A DNA stretch of 47,320 bases from an uncultured Pirellula sp. GTDB taxonomy: Bacteria; Planctomycetota; Planctomycetia; Pirellulales; Pirellulaceae. The stretch lies in the NCBI GenBank assembly GCA_903930765.1, contig CAIYZV010000148.1, forward strand, positions 1 to 47,320, written 5' to 3'. The position numbers and the translations under genes are program-made. Each line of letters starts with the position of its first letter. The stretch's first letter is position 1. The notes below the pieces were generated by a model. That model ran no database searches. It was not told the DNA's origin and saw only the letters and a program-made list of their open reading frames with translations. Shown piece by piece: positions 42,265-47,320 of the stretch.

Positions 42265-42573
42265 ATGGCTTGGCAGGAAGTTTTACGGTCCGAAGAATTG
42301 GTGGAAGGCCAAGGGGTCGAAGTCCTGCATGAAGGAGCTGTTATTGCTATTTTTCGGCACCAAGGCCTGCTCTATGCCATCGACGGGGTTTGCATGCACC
42401 AAGGTGGACCGCTTGCCCGCGGAAAACTGTCCGGAGGTACGGTTGTTTGTCCATGGCATGGTTGGATGTATGAACTGTCTACTGGAAAGAATGCTGTCAC
42501 ATGTCAAAAGATGCTGAACACCTTTTTGGTCCGAGAACGGGACGGAAAAATTGAGATTGACGCGAGTTCGTAG
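42265..42573 (+). CDS. Rieske-type [2Fe-2S] ferredoxin
   Basis: 102 residues from the ATG at 42265, set by AGAGGGA about 6 nt upstream. The two halves of the cluster site are present: Cys43-x-His45 (CMHQGGPL) and Cys62-x2-His65 (CPWHGWMYEL). The family's compact form (NirD/biphenyl-dioxygenase-like ferredoxin) with no other domain. It probably serves an oxygenase or reductase elsewhere; partners are not in the window. A disulfide Cys as found in bc1 Rieske proteins is not obvious. Confidence 0.93.
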   Translation: MAWQEVLRSEELVEGQGVEVLHEGAVIAIFRHQGLLYAIDGVCMHQGGPLARGKLSGGTVVCPWHGWMYELSTGKNAVTCQKMLNTFLVRERDGKIEIDASS

Positions 42574-42645
42574 GGTTTCCTAGCATCCCGCATGGAAGGT
42601 GGCTTTCGCCTCGATTGAAGGATTTCCACGGTCAGGAGGACCGCA

Positions 42646-44037
42646 GTGCAAACGATCAAAACCGCAGTCGTCGTCGTTTTGTTGCTCTTTGTTCTATACG
42701 GCGGTTACGTCGCCTTGAATGGAGAAAACACAGAACTGCAAACATCGCTGGAGAATTTGGTCAGCCCCGATGAACTCGTGGCCGACGTTTCCGGTCCCGC
42801 CGGTTTCCAACCCGCCGGTCTCCAACCCGCCGTTGGTTCGGCATCGAACGCACCCAATGCAGACCCATTCGCGAAATTCGCGTCGACACCACTGCCCACT
42901 TTCTCTCCGCCATCGCCTCCTCCGATCGCGACCCCGGCCGTCGCTAGCGGGGACATCTCTGCTGAACTCGTTTCGCCCCCAACGATTCCCGCGATCCCCA
43001 GTTCCGGTCCAGCGACCATTCCCTCCCTCCCGAATCTGTCCAGTCCAAACTCGATCGATAAAGAGCGAGCAAGTAAAGACACACCTGACTTTGGGTTGGC
43101 CGTTCCCAACGCACCAGCCCTACCGACCAACACTCCGCTTGCAAACTCTGCAACCACGGCATCGAACGAGTTAGGCTTGCTGCCCAAAACCATCAACGGT
43201 TCGAATCCACCAGCCATCCCCCCCTTGGACCTGCCAACCTTGCACGGGGGCGCGGATAACCTGAAGGATGCGACCACGGAACGAGGCACGGAATCAACCA
43301 CCCTCTCGGAACCTTCCATTCCGTCGACAGCTATCGGCAAGTCCTACGAGAATGCCAAGCAATTGGCGATGGACCAAGCCGACGAAGGAAAATTGCGAGA
43401 GGCGTTGGCAACGCTCTCGGTTTTCTACAACGCAGCGGAATTGACCACCGACCAGCGTACCGACCTCTTAGATATGCTCGACGCCCTCGCGCGGGAAGTC
43501 ATCTACTCGCAACGGCATCTCATGGAGTTCCCGTACGTTATCGCTCCGAACGAGACGTTGGAACAAGTGGCCAAACGTTACAATGTTCCAAAGGAAATCT
43601 TGGCTCGCATCAACGGACTCGACCCTGAAAGCGAACCGGCAGCAGGGGCGAAACTAAAAATCGTTCAAGGTCCATTTCGTGCCGAAGTCGACTTGACCCG
43701 AAGCGAGGTGACCTTGTTCGCCGACGATCTCTACGCGGGTCGTTACCCTGCGACGTTCGGGACCGAACCACTGCCCAAGCCCGGTATCTACCAAGTCCTC
43801 GACAAACAACTTCAAAGGAATTACTACAGCAGCAACGGTATCCAGATCTCGGCAGATGATCCGAAGAACCCCTACGGCGGCCTCTGGATTGATTTAGGCC
43901 AAGATCTCTGCATCCATGGTTCCGCCGAACTGGACGTAGGCGCCAATAATCTTGGCTGCATCAGCTTATCTCCGCTGGATGCCAACGATGTTTTTGGTAT
44001 GCTCGGACGCGGTTCCCAGGTGACCATTCGAAGGTAG
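42646..44037 (+). CDS. LysM / L,D-transpeptidase (YkuD) envelope protein
   Basis: 463 residues from a GTG at 42646, strongly supported by GGAGGA 6 nt upstream. An N-terminal membrane anchor (about 5-25) is followed by a long Pro/Ser/Ala-rich linker (about 40-230), then a helical repeat-like segment, a LysM module (about 300-345: YVIAPNETLEQVAKRYNVPK) and a YkuD domain. Active site: His424 and Cys438 in IHGS...NNLGCISLS, the L,D-transpeptidase pattern. L,D-transpeptidases form 3-3 cross-links in peptidoglycan or attach proteins to it, so this bears on planctomycete wall structure. The gene after it is pyrE. Confidence 0.92.
   Translation: MQTIKTAVVVVLLLFVLYGGYVALNGENTELQTSLENLVSPDELVADVSGPAGFQPAGLQPAVGSASNAPNADPFAKFASTPLPTFSPPSPPPIATPAVASGDISAELVSPPTIPAIPSSGPATIPSLPNLSSPNSIDKERASKDTPDFGLAVPNAPALPTNTPLANSATTASNELGLLPKTINGSNPPAIPPLDLPTLHGGADNLKDATTERGTESTTLSEPSIPSTAIGKSYENAKQLAMDQADEGKLREALATLSVFYNAAELTTDQRTDLLDMLDALAREVIYSQRHLMEFPYVIAPNETLEQVAKRYNVPKEILARINGLDPESEPAAGAKLKIVQGPFRAEVDLTRSEVTLFADDLYAGRYPATFGTEPLPKPGIYQVLDKQLQRNYYSSNGIQISADDPKNPYGGLWIDLGQDLCIHGSAELDVGANNLGCISLSPLDANDVFGMLGRGSQVTIRR
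42806..42835. repeat. 15-nt in-frame tandem repeat in the L,D-transpeptidase linker
   Basis: TCCAACCCGCCGGTC at 42806-42820 and a variant at 42821-42835, with a related stretch before. Encodes FQPAG-LQPAV in the Pro-rich linker. Confidence 0.75.
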
Positions 44038-44045
44038 GTCACCTC

Positions 44046-44073
44046 TCCGACTCCGATCCTCCGACTCCGATCC
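44046..44073. repeat. 14-nt tandem duplication before pyrE
   Basis: Two perfect copies of TCCGACTCCGATCC (44046-44059, 44060-44073), in the 55-nt gap between the transpeptidase stop and the pyrE start. Confidence 0.9.
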
Positions 44074-44092
44074 AGCAGACACGTGACATATT

Positions 44093-44644
44093 TTGCAATA
44101 CGATAAAGATCTTTTGAAGTCTTTGGTGCGTGAGCACGCACTGCAGTTCGGTCAATTCACTCTAGCTAGCGGCAAACAAGCATCGTTCTACTTGGACTGC
44201 CGCAAAGTCACCCTGCATCCACAAGGCGCGAACTTGATCGCTGCCGGCATGCTCGACTGGATGACAGGGAATCGCTTTGCTTCGATTCCTGACGCGGTTG
44301 GAGGTCTAGCCATCGGCGCCGATCCGATCACCGCATCCATCGTCGTGCTCGCCGGTCAACGCGGGCTGGCAACTCGCGGCTTCATGGTACGCAAAGAAGC
44401 GAAAACGCACGGCACCGGAAAATTGGTCGAAGGCCCCGTCACCGCAGGGATGACCTGCGTCATCGTAGAGGATGTGATCACCAGCGGCGGTAGTGCACTC
44501 AAGGCCGTCGAGTCGGCCCGAGAGTTCGGTATGACAGTACTCGGAGTCCTCGGTGTCATCGACCGCCTCGAAGGTGGACGCGAAGCGATTGAACAAGCCG
44601 GATTGCCGCTTGCGACACTTCTCACCATCAACGACTTTCGTTGA
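44093..44644 (+). CDS. pyrE: Orotate phosphoribosyltransferase
   Basis: Makes OMP from orotate and PRPP in pyrimidine synthesis. 183 residues. The PRPP motif is VIVEDVITSGGS at 123-134. Other blocks: FGQFTLASGKQASFYLDCR (19-37), the DAVGGLAIGADPI loop, and FMVRKEAKTHGTG. The frame begins with TTG at 44093; no ATG or GTG in frame lies nearby, so an unusual start codon is likely. The gene is downstream of the L,D-transpeptidase with only the short repeat between. Confidence 0.95.
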   Translation: MQYDKDLLKSLVREHALQFGQFTLASGKQASFYLDCRKVTLHPQGANLIAAGMLDWMTGNRFASIPDAVGGLAIGADPITASIVVLAGQRGLATRGFMVRKEAKTHGTGKLVEGPVTAGMTCVIVEDVITSGGSALKAVESAREFGMTVLGVLGVIDRLEGGREAIEQAGLPLATLLTINDFR

Positions 44645-44686
44645 TGCTACAGAGCGGTCGATGAACTGTTCTGTAGACGCAACACT

Positions 44687-46153
44687 CTACGCGAGTATCT
44701 CCTGCATAACTTCAGCTCCTTCGACACCCGTCAACTTGAAATCCAACCCCTGGAATTTGTACGTGAACGCGTCATGCGCGATGCCTAACTGATGCAGCAT
44801 CGTCGCGTGCAGATCGTGAACCGTACTTATCTTTTCTGTCGCCGCATATCCGAGTTCATCCGTAGCCCCGTAGACAGTACCGCCACGGATTCCGGCACCC
44901 GCAAGCCACATCGACATCGACTTATTGTGGTGATCGCGTCCGATGGGACCTTTGTTTTGTTGCGACATGGGAGTGCGCCCAAACTCGCCGCTCCAAACGA
45001 TCAAGGTATCTTCGAACATACCCCGCCGCTTTAAATCCTGAATCAACGCCGCGCTGGCTTGATCGACCTCCTTCGCTCTCAGCGGCAACTCTTCGCGAAG
45101 CAAGCTGTGATGGTCCCAGTCCCGATGGTACAGCTGGATAAAGCGAACGCCGCGTTCTGCCAAGCGGCGTGCCAGAATGCAGTTGCTGGCAAACGTGCCA
45201 TCCCCAGGCTTACAACCATACAGGTCCAATGTTTCTTGGGACTCATCGCTCGCATCCATCAACTCCGGAACACTCGCTTGCATCTGAAACGCCAACTCAA
45301 ATTGCGCGATTCGCGTCGCGATTTCCGGGTCATGCATGATCGCGTCCTGCTGGCGATTGAGCGTATTGATCGCATCGACGTCCGCCCCCTGCTGCTCGCG
45401 ACTGACACCCGGTGGATTGCCGAGATAGAGAACCGCATCTCCCTTGCCTCGCAACTGGACACCTTGATGCCGACTAGGCAGGAATCCACTGCTCCACTGA
45501 CGAGCCGCAATCGGTTGCGGACTCCTTCCTTTTCCAGTCGAAACCAAGACAACGAAACCAGGTAAGTTCTCGGCGATGCTTCCAAGTCCGTAATTCACCC
45601 ACGCGCCCATACTGGGTCGGCCAGCGATCTGGGAACCAGTGTTCATGAACATGTGCGCGGGATCATGATTGATCGCATCGGTCGTCATGGAGCGAACGAG
45701 GCAAATATCGTCAATAACTCCACCAATATTGGGGAGCAAGGAGCTGATCTCGGTTCCATTGCTGCCGTATTTGGCGAATGGAAAAACCGGTCCCAAGCAG
45801 AAAAGTTTTTCTCCTTGAAGCTGCGCCAACTGCTGACCTCGAGTGAAACTCTCAGGCATCGGTTCGCCATTCATCTCGGTCAGCTTGGGCTTAGGATCGT
45901 AAAGCTCCAAATGAGAGGGGCCACCTGCCATGGTTAGCCATATCACCCGTTTCGCGCGCTGGGGAAAAGGGAGCGATTGCAAAACGCCTCGCGATTCAAC
46001 CTCGGAGTTGCCTTGCAACCCGCCATCGGGAAACAACCCCACAGGCCGGGCTGTGCCCTGGTTGAATAGGCTTGCCAGCGCAGCGATTCCGATGGTGCTT
46101 TTTCCAAGCATCCGTCGGCGGCACAAAAGATGTTTTAGTTGCGTCGTATCCAT
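44687..46153 (-). CDS. DUF1501 protein, pair 3
   Basis: 488 residues from the ATG at 46153; the frame is open to 46216. Tat-like signal with CRRRMLGKSTIGIAALA. Landmarks: AGGPSHLELYDPKP, GEFGRTP, IGRDHHNKSMSMWLAGAGIR, YGATDELG and HDLHATMLHQLG. In the first motif the Asp-Thr of the other copies is replaced by Glu-Leu (LELYD), so a candidate metal or catalytic position differs. Follows the partial cytochrome-type gene. Confidence 0.9.
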   Translation of the reverse strand: MDTTQLKHLLCRRRMLGKSTIGIAALASLFNQGTARPVGLFPDGGLQGNSEVESRGVLQSLPFPQRAKRVIWLTMAGGPSHLELYDPKPKLTEMNGEPMPESFTRGQQLAQLQGEKLFCLGPVFPFAKYGSNGTEISSLLPNIGGVIDDICLVRSMTTDAINHDPAHMFMNTGSQIAGRPSMGAWVNYGLGSIAENLPGFVVLVSTGKGRSPQPIAARQWSSGFLPSRHQGVQLRGKGDAVLYLGNPPGVSREQQGADVDAINTLNRQQDAIMHDPEIATRIAQFELAFQMQASVPELMDASDESQETLDLYGCKPGDGTFASNCILARRLAERGVRFIQLYHRDWDHHSLLREELPLRAKEVDQASAALIQDLKRRGMFEDTLIVWSGEFGRTPMSQQNKGPIGRDHHNKSMSMWLAGAGIRGGTVYGATDELGYAATEKISTVHDLHATMLHQLGIAHDAFTYKFQGLDFKLTGVEGAEVMQEILA

Positions 46154-46213
46154 GTTCGGAGTCCTAACGGTCAGCAACATACCGTTTCGCAAGGAAGCGG
46201 CTTGAGACCCATC

Positions 46214-46245
46214 CAAGGGTATTAGGTTTCAAGGGTCTTAGGTTT
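46214..46245. repeat. 16-nt tandem duplication at the 3' end of cytochrome gene 3
   Basis: CAAGGGTATTAGGTTT (46214-46229) and a one-mismatch copy (46230-46245). The second copy overlaps the stop codon (46244-46246) of the DUF1553 gene. Confidence 0.9.
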
Positions 46246-47320
46246 AATTGCGAGTGATTGTTTCATGCAAGCTCAGCAAAACACGGGCGACATGAGTCCA
46301 ACTCGCTACTTCACGTGGATCCAAATCACTTGGTGGACTTGATAATCCAACGGCCAAAAGAGCCTCGGCTGCTAAAGGCTCTTGCTCGTAGCGCGAGCGA
46401 TGGTAGCGGAGCAAACTGACCAGCGTGTCCGTTTCCTCGTCGCGCGGCGAACGCTGCAACACGTGACGCACCATCCAATCCATGCGGTGAGAATCCCTTG
46501 CCAAATCGTTCCCATCGCTTCCCGAAGCAGGCACGAGTATCGAGGATTCACGTAGCGATCGAACCGCTAAAGCGCGGGCTGCTTCGACATACGTCGGATC
46601 GTTCAGCAACACCAATGCTTGCTGCGGAATGTTCGACCGATTCCTCTCCGCACAACATTCCTCTCGGCTCGGGGCATCAAAGGCCACCATGCTCGGATGC
46701 AGAAACGTCCGCTGCCACCATGTGTATAAGCCTCTTCGGTATTGATTATCCCCTTCGTCGTGCACATAGGTTCGCATCGGAAAGTTCAAGTTTTCCCAGT
46801 AGCCATCCGGTTGGTAAGGTTTCGCGCTGGGACCACCGATCCGAGGGACCAAAAGCCCCGAGACCGCCAATGCGTAGTCGCGCACCAATTCCGCATCGAT
46901 ACGAAAAGGGGTTTGCCGGGCGAGATGCCGGTTGTACGGATCGGCTTGCATCAACTCTGGGGTGGCTGTCGAAACCTGGCGATACGTCTGGCTCATCACC
47001 ATCAATCGCACCATGTGCTTGATATCCCAGCCTTTGTCCATGAACTCCAAGGCTAGGAAATCCAACAACTCCGGATTCACCGGCAATTCACCTTGGGCTC
47101 CTAAATCATCAAGAACCTTGCTGAGCCCAATCCCGAAGAATTGCTTCCATAAGCGATTCATGGTGACTCGGGCAGTTAATGGATTATCTTTCGAGACAAT
47201 CCATAGCGCCAAATCGAGTCGATTGAGCTCACGGTCCTTAACCTCGATTTGCGGCAGGTAGGACGGAAGAGCAGGCTTCACAACTTCGCCGCTTTCATCC
47301 AACCAGTTGCCGCGTGGCAA
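46244..47320 (-). CDS. DUF1553-containing cytochrome-type protein, pair 3, 5' end missing
   Basis: The frame is open to the end of the window, so the N-terminal part (presumably PSD1 cytochrome and DUF1549 domains) lies outside. About 358 residues are visible: the end of the linker, then DUF1553 with NPLTARVTMNRLWKQFFGIG, LDDLGAQGELPVNPELLDFL, MSQTYRQ, and RSNIPQQALVLLNDPTYVEAA. The end of the family, VARVLLSLHE, is near the C-terminus. No inserted carbohydrate-binding module is present in the visible part, in contrast to the other two copies. Confidence 0.9.
   Translation of the reverse strand: MPRGNWLDESGEVVKPALPSYLPQIEVKDRELNRLDLALWIVSKDNPLTARVTMNRLWKQFFGIGLSKVLDDLGAQGELPVNPELLDFLALEFMDKGWDIKHMVRLMVMSQTYRQVSTATPELMQADPYNRHLARQTPFRIDAELVRDYALAVSGLLVPRIGGPSAKPYQPDGYWENLNFPMRTYVHDEGDNQYRRGLYTWWQRTFLHPSMVAFDAPSREECCAERNRSNIPQQALVLLNDPTYVEAARALAVRSLRESSILVPASGSDGNDLARDSHRMDWMVRHVLQRSPRDEETDTLVSLLRYHRSRYEQEPLAAEALLAVGLSSPPSDLDPREVASWTHVARVLLSLHETITRN

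Overview
The window looks like chromosomal DNA of a planctomycete, most likely a Pirellulaceae-type (Rhodopirellula-like) organism. The basis is three linked pairs of planctomycete-typical genes (c-type cytochrome/DUF1549/DUF1553 protein plus DUF1501 protein), a formylglycine-type sulfatase, a PEP-CTERM exported protein and scattered single housekeeping genes rather than long canonical operons. I see no transposase, integrase, phage gene or CRISPR array.

Layout. 1-5.9 kb: ApbE flavin transferase (5' end outside the window), family-4 uracil-DNA glycosylase, 2-amino-3-ketobutyrate CoA ligase (kbl) translationally coupled to a membrane protein, argC and a Nudix hydrolase. 6.1-9.2 kb: a membrane-anchored protein with a possible RNase-toxin-like domain, a zinc-ribbon protein, a fatty-acid desaturase and a DinB-like protein. 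9.4-10.4 kb: rplM-rpsI with its terminator. 10.8-14.9 kb: a 1149-residue fusion of fatty acyl-AMP ligase, acyl carrier protein and alpha-oxoamine synthase, followed 15 nt later by the redox repressor rex. 14.9-19.2 kb: cytochrome/DUF1501 pair 1. 19.6-22.3 kb: tRNA-Leu(UAA), two cysteine-rich exported proteins, and a DUF4465 PEP-CTERM protein behind a cobalamin riboswitch with a readable promoter. 22.3-30.9 kb: cytochrome/DUF1501 pair 2, a glycosidase-like exported protein and a sulfatase, probably a sulfated-polysaccharide locus. 30.9-42.1 kb: mostly housekeeping (S51 peptidase-like protein, lpdA, rpsD, truA, dciA, an APC permease, fmt, tilS, M16 peptidase). 42.2-44.6 kb: Rieske protein, LysM/L,D-transpeptidase, pyrE. 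44.7 kb to the end: pair 3, whose cytochrome gene runs off the window.

The signals I rate highest are: (1) the one-polypeptide FAAL-ACP-AOS enzyme, which has the parts needed for bacterial sphingoid-base synthesis in a single chain, next to rex; (2) a vitamin-B12 riboswitch in front of an exported PEP-CTERM DUF4465 protein, suggesting a planctomycete cobalamin-binding surface protein; (3) at least thirteen unrelated short tandem duplications (12-25 nt units, 2-4 copies), mostly at gene edges, one of which appears to have rewritten the C-terminus of Fmt; (4) the repeated cytochrome/DUF1501 pairs, two of which carry different carbohydrate-binding-like modules. Function calls rest on motif recognition by eye; no alignment or database search was run.
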